A stretch of DNA of 64,000 bases from Ilumatobacteraceae bacterium (GTDB taxonomy: Bacteria > Actinomycetota > Acidimicrobiia > Acidimicrobiales > Ilumatobacteraceae), in NCBI GenBank assembly GCA_033344875.1, contig JAWPMO010000001.1:682001-746000 (forward strand), written 5' to 3'. Below are positions 34,386 to 41,415 of this stretch, piece after piece. Position numbers and translations under genes: made by a program. The number at the start of each line of letters is the position of its first letter. Within the stretch, counting starts at the first letter, position 1. Below the pieces are notes generated by a model. That model was not told where the DNA came from. It did no database searches and saw only the letters and a list, made by a program, of their open reading frames with translations.

Positions 34386-36149
34386 TCAGGTGTTCTGCTG
34401 CTCGTCGGTCGGCGTGTCGCCGTCGTCGCCGGTCGCCTCGGGAGCCGGTGCTTCGGCTGCGGGCGACTCGGTGGTGGCCTCGGGTGCCGGTGCTTCGGCT
34501 GCGGGCGTCTCGGCAGCCGTTGCCTCGGTCGGCGTGACGTCGTCGGTTGGGGAGTCGTCGATCGGCGCTGCCTCCGGCGCAGGAGCCTCGACGGCCACGT
34601 CGGCCGCGGGAGCATCGGCCACATCGGGAGCCGGTGTCGTCTCGGCGTCGGCGACAGGAGCCTCGGTGGCCTCGGCCGGCGTCGGAGCCGCCTCGGTCGG
34701 TGCGTCGGCCTTGGTGCCCGGCGATCGATCCTGGTCGGACGCCTCACGCTTCGGGCCGCCCTTGCCCTTGCCGTCACCCTTGCCGTCTCCCTTGCCGTCT
34801 CCCTGGCGCTGACGGCTCGGACGTTGGCTCTGATCGCCGTCGCGGCCGCCCTTCTTGCCTCGGGGGCCCGGCCGGAGTGGCTTGGGCATCGGTGCCTTGG
34901 GGTCGACCTCGATCTCGAACAGCGCTGCAACCTGCGGGAGTGCCGGCGCGAGCCGCTTGACCGTGGCCAGCAGTTCGTCGTTGACCACATCGGGCTTGCG
35001 GGCCGGGACGATCGCGCTCCGGACGGGCGAGAAGGCCGCCGCTTCGAGCATCGCGATCCAACGCTCGGGACTGTCCATCGGCGCCAGCGACGCGTTGGCG
35101 CTGTCGACGAGCCGCTGAGCGATGTCGGCGGGGAACGGCACGCCGGCCTTCGGCGGCTGGGACGACAGACGCAGCGCGCGGATCACCCGCCCGACGGCAA
35201 GGGCGGCATCGACGTCGCCGAACCAGAGGAGAAGCTCCTGCTCCTGTTTGGCGACGAGCGCGGCGCTCAACTCGCCGGCGAGTGCCGAGGTGGTCTCGTC
35301 ACGAGCCACGGCGGGATCGCCGGCGGCGGCCACGACGCTGCGCAGGTCGCGCAGGTCCAGATGCTCCATCTGGCGCTGGGCGGCTTCGGCGCGGTCGCGC
35401 CACTCGGCGACCCGGAGCTTCGGGATCAGGTCTTCGGCCAGCTTGAGCACCGATGCCTCGGGCATCGGTGAACGGCCTTCCTTGGCGGCCTTCTCGTTCT
35501 CTTCGCGGAGACGTTGCCGAACGGCACCCATTCCCTGGAGCGCGAGCTCGGCGATCGGACGCTGCTCCTCGGGCAGCTCGGCGAGCACCGCGTTGCGATT
35601 GCCCTTGCCCGGCTTGAGCCGCTTCGGCTTCGGGCGCTGCGGGATCTCGGGCGGGGGAGTGAACGACGGGCCGCCTCGACGTCCGCGCCCGCGACCGTCG
35701 CCGCGACCGCCTTCGCCCCGTCCGCCTCGGTCGTCGCGCCCACCGCGGTCGTCGCGTCCACCGCGGTCGCTTCGGCCACCCCGGTCGTCGCGATCGCGCC
35801 GGGGCCGGCGATCGCGGTCGCCGCGTCCACCGCGGTCGCCGCGGCCACCGCGGTCGTTGCGGTCGCGCTTCGCCTTGGTCTCGATGACCGGCTTGAACTC
35901 CTTCTCCGACGGCAGCAACTCGAGGAGGTCGTTGCGTTCCTCCTTGGCGCGGCCACCGACGACGGACAGCACCGTGATGCTGTCGATCCCCTGCTCGACC
36001 TCGACCTTGATGACGTCGCCGACACCGGCGCCCGGCGACAGGATCGATCCGTCGAGGGTTCCCTTCGGTTGCTTCGCGCCAGCGGCGCGCCACGTCCAAG
36101 AGTTGTCAGCGAGCGCGCTGGTGAGTTCGATGTCGATCCGGCGAGACAT
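34386..36149 (-). CDS. Large disordered RGG-type protein with conserved N-terminal domain
   Basis: A 587-aa protein. Residues 1-80 are a small globular, beta-rich domain. About 82-145 is an Arg/Gly/Asp-rich repeat region (units such as DRGGRGDRGG), like RGG RNA-binding segments. A helical middle (about 170-400) resembles DUF349-like alpha-helical proteins only loosely. The C-terminal 160 residues are basic GKGDGKGDG repeats followed by acidic PAEATEAP-type repeats, all low-complexity. An RNA-binding or condensate-forming role is possible but inferred. ATG 36149 has TACGGT 8 nt upstream. Confidence 0.72.
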   Translation of the reverse strand: MSRRIDIELTSALADNSWTWRAAGAKQPKGTLDGSILSPGAGVGDVIKVEVEQGIDSITVLSVVGGRAKEERNDLLELLPSEKEFKPVIETKAKRDRNDRGGRGDRGGRGDRDRRPRRDRDDRGGRSDRGGRDDRGGRDDRGGRGEGGRGDGRGRGRRGGPSFTPPPEIPQRPKPKRLKPGKGNRNAVLAELPEEQRPIAELALQGMGAVRQRLREENEKAAKEGRSPMPEASVLKLAEDLIPKLRVAEWRDRAEAAQRQMEHLDLRDLRSVVAAAGDPAVARDETTSALAGELSAALVAKQEQELLLWFGDVDAALAVGRVIRALRLSSQPPKAGVPFPADIAQRLVDSANASLAPMDSPERWIAMLEAAAFSPVRSAIVPARKPDVVNDELLATVKRLAPALPQVAALFEIEVDPKAPMPKPLRPGPRGKKGGRDGDQSQRPSRQRQGDGKGDGKGDGKGKGGPKREASDQDRSPGTKADAPTEAAPTPAEATEAPVADAETTPAPDVADAPAADVAVEAPAPEAAPIDDSPTDDVTPTEATAAETPAAEAPAPEATTESPAAEAPAPEATGDDGDTPTDEQQNT

Positions 36150-36157
36150 GGGACGAA

Positions 36158-36163
36158 ACCGTA
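36158..36163 (-). promoter_or_regulatory. Putative -10 hexamer TACGGT upstream of the RGG-type gene
   Basis: On the minus strand TACGGT lies 8 nt before ATG 36149, in the divergent region shared with the gamma-carbonic-anhydrase-like gene. Confidence 0.45.
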
Positions 36164-36233
36164 CCGTCTCCGAAGCCCGGCGCACCATTGTGTTGTGGTG
36201 AGCTCGTGTTCCCCGCCGGGCCCGTGCAACGGC

Positions 36234-36239
36234 TACCGT
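36234..36239 (+). promoter_or_regulatory. Putative -10 hexamer TACCGT upstream of the carbonic-anhydrase-like gene
   Basis: TACCGT lies 8 nt before GTG 36248 and supports this start over an upstream in-frame TTG/GTG region. Confidence 0.45.
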
Positions 36240-36247
36240 CGCTCGAC

Positions 36248-36766
36248 GTGCCCATCTACGCCCTCGGTCAACAGGAACCCGACATCGCCGGCGATGCCTT
36301 CATCCACCCGGACGCGGTCATCATCGGATCGGTCATCATCGGATCGGAGAGTTCGGTCTGGCCGTGCGCGGTGCTGCGCGGCGACGAGGGGGAGATCCGG
36401 ATCGGCGACCGGACGAGCGTGCAGGACGGGTCGGTCCTGCACACCACACCCGAGGTTCCGACGATCGTCGGCAGCCGCTGCGTGATCGGCCACATCGTGC
36501 ATCTCGAAGCGTGCACGATCGAGGACGACGTGCTCGTCGGCAACGGATCGATCGTCTTGCACCGAGCGATCGCCCGGTCGTGGTCGATCATCGCGGCCAA
36601 CTCGGTCGTGCTCGACGGCACCGAGATCCCGTCGGGCGCGATCGCTGCCGGGTCGCCGGCGGTGATCAAACCCGACCGCGCCAAGCCCGCTCTCGTCCAG
36701 ATGGGGGCGCAGGCGTACATCGACCGCGCCAAACGTTTCCGGACCGACCTGCGGCGGCTCGACTGA
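36248..36766 (+). CDS. Gamma-carbonic-anhydrase-like hexapeptide-repeat protein
   Basis: A 172-aa left-handed beta-helix protein of the gamma carbonic anhydrase/YrdA family. Hexapeptide turns run through residues about 15-135 (for example VIIGSV, VIIGSE, EIRIGDRTSVQDGSVLH). Candidate metal ligands are the His in SVLHTT and the His residues in VIGHIVHLE, so zinc or iron binding as a trimer is plausible, although many family members lack proven anhydrase activity. GTG 36248 gives the usual PIYALG opening. The prmA start follows directly after the stop. Confidence 0.86.
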   Translation: MPIYALGQQEPDIAGDAFIHPDAVIIGSVIIGSESSVWPCAVLRGDEGEIRIGDRTSVQDGSVLHTTPEVPTIVGSRCVIGHIVHLEACTIEDDVLVGNGSIVLHRAIARSWSIIAANSVVLDGTEIPSGAIAAGSPAVIKPDRAKPALVQMGAQAYIDRAKRFRTDLRRLD

Positions 36767-37594
36767 ATGCGGATCATCGCACTGACCGTTCCCGTCGCCG
36801 CGGCCGAGCTCGCGGCCGACCGGCTGTGGACGGCCGGTGGGCAGGCCGTCGAGCAACGTGATCTGCCCGATGGGCGCGTCGAACTCCGCACGTCGCTCGG
36901 GAGCGACGACGACGTGGCCGCAGCTCGCCTCGGTGAGGTGCCGCCTGGCTGGTCCGTCGGCTTCGTCGAGCTCGATGCCCGGCCGGCGGAGACCTGGCGG
37001 GAGTTCGCGCGTCCGATCGTCGTCAGTGACCGGTTGGTCATCCGGCCCGCCTGGCAGCCGGGTGGGGAGGTACCGGGGGTGTTGGATGTCGCGATCGAGC
37101 CCGGCGGATCGTTCGGGCTCGGTGACCACCCGACCACACGTTCGACCGCGGCGGTGCTCGACGAGTTGATCGTCCCCGGTCAGCGTGTGCTCGACGTGGG
37201 CTGCGGATCAGGGGTGCTCGCGATCATCGCAGCGCTCCGTGGTGCCGCTCGGGTGGTCGCGATCGACATCGCCGAGCCGGCGCGCGAGGCGACCGACGAC
37301 AACGCCCGGCGCAACGGTGTCGCCGAGGTCGTCGAGGCGTCGACGACGCCGCTCGACTCGGTCGAGGGACGGTTCGACCTCGTCGTGGCGAACATCCTGG
37401 CGCCCACCTTGGTGGCCTTGGCACCCGATCTCCGTCGGGTGACGGCGATCGGAGGTCGCCTCGTGATCTCCGGGGTGCTGACCGACGGGTACGACCACGT
37501 CGTGGCGGCCTTGGCTCCGATGCGCGTGGTCGCGGCCGAGCAGGTCGACGGGTGGTCAGCGGTGACGCTGGCTCACCCGGAGGCGAGCGACTGA
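36767..37594 (+). CDS. prmA: Ribosomal protein L11 methyltransferase-like PrmA
   Basis: A 275-aa methyltransferase. The central GGSFGLGDHPTTR segment (about residues 111-123) corresponds to the PrmA motif GxAFGTGxHxTT, and DVGCGSGVLAI is the SAM-binding motif I; VVANILAPTL is the NxLA-like active-site loop (motif IV). The N-terminal 90 residues form a short, divergent substrate domain. ATG 36767 directly follows the preceding stop, so the two genes are co-transcribed. In the family the substrate is ribosomal protein L11. Confidence 0.88.
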   Translation: MRIIALTVPVAAAELAADRLWTAGGQAVEQRDLPDGRVELRTSLGSDDDVAAARLGEVPPGWSVGFVELDARPAETWREFARPIVVSDRLVIRPAWQPGGEVPGVLDVAIEPGGSFGLGDHPTTRSTAAVLDELIVPGQRVLDVGCGSGVLAIIAALRGAARVVAIDIAEPAREATDDNARRNGVAEVVEASTTPLDSVEGRFDLVVANILAPTLVALAPDLRRVTAIGGRLVISGVLTDGYDHVVAALAPMRVVAAEQVDGWSAVTLAHPEASD

Positions 37595-37610
37595 GTTCGG
37601 ACCGACGAGG

Positions 37611-37919
37611 TCAGCCGGCCGACCGGGCGCGGACGCCGATCGGGGCGATCAGGCGGAACCCGGCGGCGTGACGCTCGTCTTCGCTCTCGCCACCCCAGAA
37701 CCCGTACTCGTGCTCGCCGCGCGCGAAGTCACGACACATCGTTCGCACGGAGCAGCTGCCGCACACCTCGCGGGCGGTGGCCTCACGTCGTTCTCGAGCC
37801 TGCGGCCGCTCGGCTGGGCTGGGGAAGAACAGGTGGGTGAGGCCCTTGCACGCCGCTCGGCGCATCCAGTCCTCCTCATCTGCCGGTGCTGCTGACGTGA
37901 TGATGTCGACGTTCGCCAC
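37611..37919 (-). CDS. WhiB-family iron-sulfur transcription factor
   Basis: A 102-aa actinobacteria-specific [4Fe-4S] regulator. Four cluster cysteines are seen at C24, C53, C56 and C62 (C..CxxCx5C), followed by the turn GFWGGESEDER and a basic C-terminal tail for DNA contact. I chose GTG 37919, which has AGGGG 7 nt upstream; GTG 37934 would add five residues. The subfamily cannot be fixed safely. It is divergent from the RpiR-type regulator across a 190-bp region containing a small palindrome. Confidence 0.93.
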   Translation of the reverse strand: MANVDIITSAAPADEEDWMRRAACKGLTHLFFPSPAERPQARERREATAREVCGSCSVRTMCRDFARGEHEYGFWGGESEDERHAAGFRLIAPIGVRARSAG

Positions 37920-38031
37920 GAATGATCCCCTCACACTGGTTGGCTCGGCCCGAGGTGTCCTCGGCGCTGAGGGTCGCCCCTACACGACCTTCGGCAGCAG
38001 GCAGCGTACGGCCACCTGATCGGCCAGTCAA

Positions 38032-38044
38032 TTGCATCCTGCAA
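38032..38044. promoter_or_regulatory. 13-bp palindrome TTGCA-TCC-TGCAA in the whiB/rpiR intergenic region
   Basis: Perfect 5-bp arms around a 3-bp centre, 66 bp upstream of the RpiR-type start and 113 bp upstream of the WhiB start. It could be an operator for autoregulation by the RpiR-type protein. The motif is short, so chance cannot be excluded. Confidence 0.4.
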
Positions 38045-38096
38045 GTAGTGTGGGCGGGTTGCTCGATCCTGTTCGATGGCGGCGCGTGGCGACGGG

Positions 38097-38102
38097 TACG
38101 CT
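38097..38102 (+). promoter_or_regulatory. Putative -10 hexamer TACGCT, leaderless rpiR-type start
   Basis: TACGCT lies 7 nt before GTG 38110, which supports this start. Confidence 0.5.
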
Positions 38103-38109
38103 GGGCGGC

Positions 38110-38952
38110 GTGGACGTCGCCGAGCGGATCAGGGAGCGCGGGGCCGACCTGACGGCGGCCGAGCGACGCATTGCGGAGGTGGTCCTCGACGCTCCGCAAT
38201 CGATCGGATTCGGCACGGTCGCCGATTTGGCGAAGGCCGCCCAGGTCGGGGCAGCATCGGTCGTCCGCCTGGCCACCAAGCTCGGGTTCGACGGCTACTC
38301 CGAGCTCCAGCAGGCGGTGCAGGCCGAGCTGATGCAGCAGCTGCGACCGGCCGTCGAGCGGATCCAGACCGCCGACCTCGGTTCGCGTTCGGGTCACGTG
38401 GCGGCCGAGTTGGGCAATGTCGAGACCACCCTCACCGCCGCCGATGACGCGACGCTGGCGGCGCTGGTCGACCGGCTCACCGATCTCGACCGCCCCGTGA
38501 TGGTGCTGTCGAGCGACGCGTCGGCCGGTGTCGCCCAACAGTTCGTGACACAGCTCCACCAGCTCCGCCCCCACGTCGCGATCCTCGGCGGAAGCGACGT
38601 CGAGGTCCGTCGCGAGCTCGCCGTCGCCGACCAGCGGGCGACGCTCGTCGTGATCGACCTGCGGCGCTACGAGCAATGGGTGCTCGACGCACACCAGATG
38701 GCCGTCGAACGCGGCATCTGGTCGGCTGGGCTCACCGACAGCATGCTGTCGCCGATCGCCTCGGCGGCCGACGTGACGTTCGTCGTCGGTGCGGCGTCGA
38801 CCGGACCGTTCGACAGCTACGTGGGCATGCTCGCGCTGCTCAATCTGGTGGCGATCGACGTCGCCGCGCAACTCAAGGACTCGGCGACCGAACGCCTGGC
38901 GGCGATCGAGGCGTCGTGGACGGAGCGGGCGAGTCTCACCACCGGCCGCTGA
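38110..38952 (+). CDS. MurR/RpiR-family transcriptional regulator
   Basis: A 280-aa regulator with an N-terminal RpiR helix-turn-helix (about residues 20-65: TVADLAKAAQVGAASVVRLATKLGFDGYSEL) and a C-terminal SIS sugar-phosphate-binding domain (about 120-245). Members usually sense phosphosugars or N-acetylmuramate derivatives. GTG 38110 is supported by TACGCT 7 nt upstream. No sugar-catabolic gene adjoins it: the downstream gene is prfC with its own promoter, so the target regulon is not evident. A palindrome at 38032 is a candidate operator. Confidence 0.9.
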   Translation: MDVAERIRERGADLTAAERRIAEVVLDAPQSIGFGTVADLAKAAQVGAASVVRLATKLGFDGYSELQQAVQAELMQQLRPAVERIQTADLGSRSGHVAAELGNVETTLTAADDATLAALVDRLTDLDRPVMVLSSDASAGVAQQFVTQLHQLRPHVAILGGSDVEVRRELAVADQRATLVVIDLRRYEQWVLDAHQMAVERGIWSAGLTDSMLSPIASAADVTFVVGAASTGPFDSYVGMLALLNLVAIDVAAQLKDSATERLAAIEASWTERASLTTGR

Positions 38953-39000
38953 GCGGGCTCACCGTCGAGCAGGGGGGCGTTCGTTCGGCGTCGCCATCGG

Positions 39001-39006
39001 TAGCCT
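39001..39006 (+). promoter_or_regulatory. Putative -10 hexamer TAGCCT, leaderless prfC start
   Basis: TAGCCT ends 6 nt before the prfC ATG at 39013. Confidence 0.55.
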
Positions 39007-39012
39007 GCCGCT

Positions 39013-40581
39013 ATGTCCGTCACCTCAGAAGCTGCTCGTCGACGGACGTTCGCGATCATCAGCCATCCCGACGCCGGCAAGACGACCCTCACCGAGAAGT
39101 TCCTGCTCTATGCGGGCGTGCTCGCCGACGCCGGCTCGGTCAAGGCCCGTTCGGGTCGCCGATCGGCCACGAGCGACTGGATGGAGATGGAGCAGAAGCG
39201 CGGTATCTCGATCAGTTCGACCGCGCTGTCGTTCGAATACCGCGATCATCAGCTGAATCTGCTCGACACGCCCGGCCACCGTGACTTCTCCGAAGACACC
39301 TACCGCGTGCTGTCCGCCGTCGATGCCGTCGTGATGGTGCTCGACAGCGCCAAGGGCATCGAGCCGCAGACCCTCAAGCTCTTCGAGGTCTGCCGGTCGC
39401 GCAACCTGCCGGTGATCACGTTCCTCAACAAGTACGACCGTCCCGGTCGTGACCCGCTCGAACTCCTCGACGAGATCGAGGACCAGATCGGTCTCCGCCC
39501 GACGCCGGCCACGTGGCCGGTCGGCATCTCCGGCGACTTCCGCGGCGTGGTGGACCGGAGCACGGGCGAGTTCACGCGGTTCACACGGACGACCCGGGGG
39601 AGCGCGATCGCTCCTGAGGAGATCGTCGATGCCGATCGCGCGGCAGTCGAGGAAGGGAACGCGTGGACGCACGCGCTCGACGAGAGCGGCCTCCTCGATG
39701 CGGTCGAGGCCAACGTCGATCTGCCGTCGTTCCTGGCGGGGGAGTCGACGCCGCTGTTCGTCGGGTCGGCGCTCACCAACTTCGGCGTGCGGCATGTGCT
39801 CGACGCGATCGTCGACCTCGCGCCGGCACCGAGTCCGCGCCTCGACGCAGAAGACGTCGCACGACCACTCGACGCGGACTGTTCGGCGTTCGTGTTCAAG
39901 GTGCAGGCCAACATGGATCGGTCCCACCGCGACCGGATCGCGTTCGTCCGGGTCTGCTCCGGTCGGTTCGAGCGCGGGATGGTGCTGACGAACGCCCGGA
40001 CCGAGAAGCCGTTCGCGACGAAGTACGCATCGACGGTGTTCGGCGCGGAGCGTACGACCGTCGACGAGGCATATCCCGGCGACGTCGTCGGCCTCGTCAA
40101 CGCGACCGGCCTCAACATCGGCGACTCGCTCTACGAATCGACGCCGGTGACCTTCCCGCCGATCCCACGCTTCTCGCCCGAGGTGTTCGCCAGCGCACGC
40201 CCGCTCGACTCGGGCAAGTCGAAACAGTTCCGCAAGGGACTCGCCCAACTCGACGAAGAGGGCGTCGTCCAGGTGCTGCGCGACCCCGACATGGGTGACA
40301 GCGCGCCGATCCTGGCGGCGGTCGGCCAACTCCAGTTCGACGTGTTCGCGGATCGGCTCGACGTCGAGTTCAACTCGCCGATCGAGATCCTCTCCAGCCC
40401 CTACGAGTCGATCCGTCTGACCGACGAGCAGTCGGCGAAGCGGCTGCGTGAAATCGGTGGCATCCGTGTGATGGAGCGTGGCGACGGCCACCTCGTGGCG
40501 CTGTTCGAGAGTCGCTACCGGCTGCAGCGGATCGAGAGCGACGAACCCGATCTGATGCTCGCCCACATCGTCGCCGGCTGA
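39013..40581 (+). CDS. prfC: Peptide chain release factor 3
   Basis: A 522-aa translational GTPase that removes RF1/RF2 from the ribosome after termination. G1 SHPDAGKTT (residues about 17-25), G2/switch with ISISSTAL, G3 LDTPGHRDF (about 84-92), G4 FLNKYDR and the RF3-specific SATSDWMEMEQKRGIS loop are present, followed by the beta-barrel and RF3 C-terminal domain. It stands alone between the RpiR-type regulator and a small zinc-finger gene. RF3 occurs patchily among actinobacteria, so its presence is a useful marker. Confidence 0.95.
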   Translation: MSVTSEAARRRTFAIISHPDAGKTTLTEKFLLYAGVLADAGSVKARSGRRSATSDWMEMEQKRGISISSTALSFEYRDHQLNLLDTPGHRDFSEDTYRVLSAVDAVVMVLDSAKGIEPQTLKLFEVCRSRNLPVITFLNKYDRPGRDPLELLDEIEDQIGLRPTPATWPVGISGDFRGVVDRSTGEFTRFTRTTRGSAIAPEEIVDADRAAVEEGNAWTHALDESGLLDAVEANVDLPSFLAGESTPLFVGSALTNFGVRHVLDAIVDLAPAPSPRLDAEDVARPLDADCSAFVFKVQANMDRSHRDRIAFVRVCSGRFERGMVLTNARTEKPFATKYASTVFGAERTTVDEAYPGDVVGLVNATGLNIGDSLYESTPVTFPPIPRFSPEVFASARPLDSGKSKQFRKGLAQLDEEGVVQVLRDPDMGDSAPILAAVGQLQFDVFADRLDVEFNSPIEILSSPYESIRLTDEQSAKRLREIGGIRVMERGDGHLVALFESRYRLQRIESDEPDLMLAHIVAG

Positions 40582-40596
40582 TCGCTCGCGATGTCG

Positions 40597-40602
40597 TAGT
40601 GT
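40597..40602 (+). promoter_or_regulatory. Putative -10 hexamer TAGTGT, leaderless start at 40609
   Basis: TAGTGT ends 6 nt before ATG 40609; the start codon lies inside a 10-bp palindrome. Confidence 0.5.
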
Positions 40603-40604
40603 TT

Positions 40605-40622
40605 CGTCATGACGGAAATGCG
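40605..40622 (+). repeat. 18-bp direct repeat, copy 1 (contains start codon)
   Basis: CGTCATGACGGAAATGCG. It matches 40970-40987 at 17 of 18 positions; CGTCATGACG inside it is a perfect palindrome. This copy holds the ATG of the zinc-finger gene. Confidence 0.8.
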
Positions 40623-40977
40623 GCGGTGCCGATGGTGTAGGAGAGTGTTGCCCGAGCGGGCGGGGCCGGGCCGCCCTCGCGAGTTCTGTTCGCAGCGGTG
40701 CCGGCAGTGGGACTGGGTGTCGCGTCAACGTGCGGCCGAACTCGAGTTGAGTGAGAACGAGTTGGTGATCGCTCGCGACGAGCTCGACGCGCTGCACGAC
40801 GATCTGTACGTGTTGGCCTGCGCGGTCGGCGATGCGGAGGCCGATGTCGATTCGGCCGGAGCCCGCCCGAGCGTCCGCGAACTGCAACTCGTCATCGATC
40901 ACCTGCTCGCGGCCGCGAAACCGCTCCGTGACCGCGAACTCTCCGCACCCGTCGTACCACCCGACAAAACGTCATGA
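40609..40977 (+). CDS. Small protein with N-terminal Cys4 zinc-finger-like motif
   Basis: A 122-aa protein. CRWCRRVLP at residues 7-15 and FCSQRCRQW near 26-34 form a C-x2-C...C-x3-C zinc-ribbon-like module of the kind seen in small actinobacterial proteins of unknown function. A long charged helix (about 45-75, rich in Glu/Leu) may be coiled coil. TAGTGT lies 6 nt before the ATG. Its start and stop codons each lie in a copy of an 18-bp direct repeat. No target is known. Confidence 0.75.
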   Translation: MTEMRRCRWCRRVLPERAGPGRPREFCSQRCRQWDWVSRQRAAELELSENELVIARDELDALHDDLYVLACAVGDAEADVDSAGARPSVRELQLVIDHLLAAAKPLRDRELSAPVVPPDKTS

Positions 40978-40987
40978 CGGAATTGCG
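40970..40987 (+). repeat. 18-bp direct repeat, copy 2 (contains stop codon)
   Basis: CGTCATGACGGAATTGCG. The TGA of the zinc-finger gene lies in it. A short frame beginning at this ATG (MTELRLGG...) resembles the start of the preceding gene for only a few codons. Confidence 0.8.
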
Positions 40988-41415
40988 CCTGGGCGGGCGG
41001 GGACCCGGAGTCGGGCGCGGCGTGCGGTGGTGCGTGGCGACGATCGAGTCGTAGCCGGATGCCCTGATCTCCAGAGCGCCGAGCCGACGCAGCGCAGCGC
41101 CGGGCGAAGGTGGAAGCAAGTCGTGGGGCGAGCTCGGGGCCGAGTGACGCGAGGGCGTTCATCGCAGCGCCGGCGGGAGCGGACGCGTGCCGCGGTCGAG
41201 GCGGCCCAGCCACGCTCGGGCGCAACGCCCATAATGTCGGTTATGTCAACCCGAAGTCACCCGACTGTCATGGTCTCTGGAAATCGTCAAGACTGCGGAA
41301 GCCGGAACCATACGGTTCTGACGTCGAGTGCTCCCGTTCGCCGTCATCGGCGATTCGAGGGGCGCTGCGGGCGGGCCGATAGCCAACTGTCCCTGTTGGA
41401 GGAGGAACCGCAGTC
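40978..41415. other. 438-bp intergenic region
   Basis: No convincing gene. It begins with part of the 18-bp repeat copy. An AT-richer stretch near 41230-41250 (CATAAT at 41230) could hold a promoter for the downstream M23 gene, which would leave a leader of about 170 nt. GGAACC-ATAC-GGTTCT-like short arms occur near 41308. Open frames here on both strands look like GC-driven shadows. No known riboswitch class was recognised. Confidence 0.6.

Noticed and set aside
40978-41415. c-di-AMP riboswitch upstream of the M23 gene
   Set aside because: Such riboswitches often precede wall hydrolases, but the conserved core sequences are not present.
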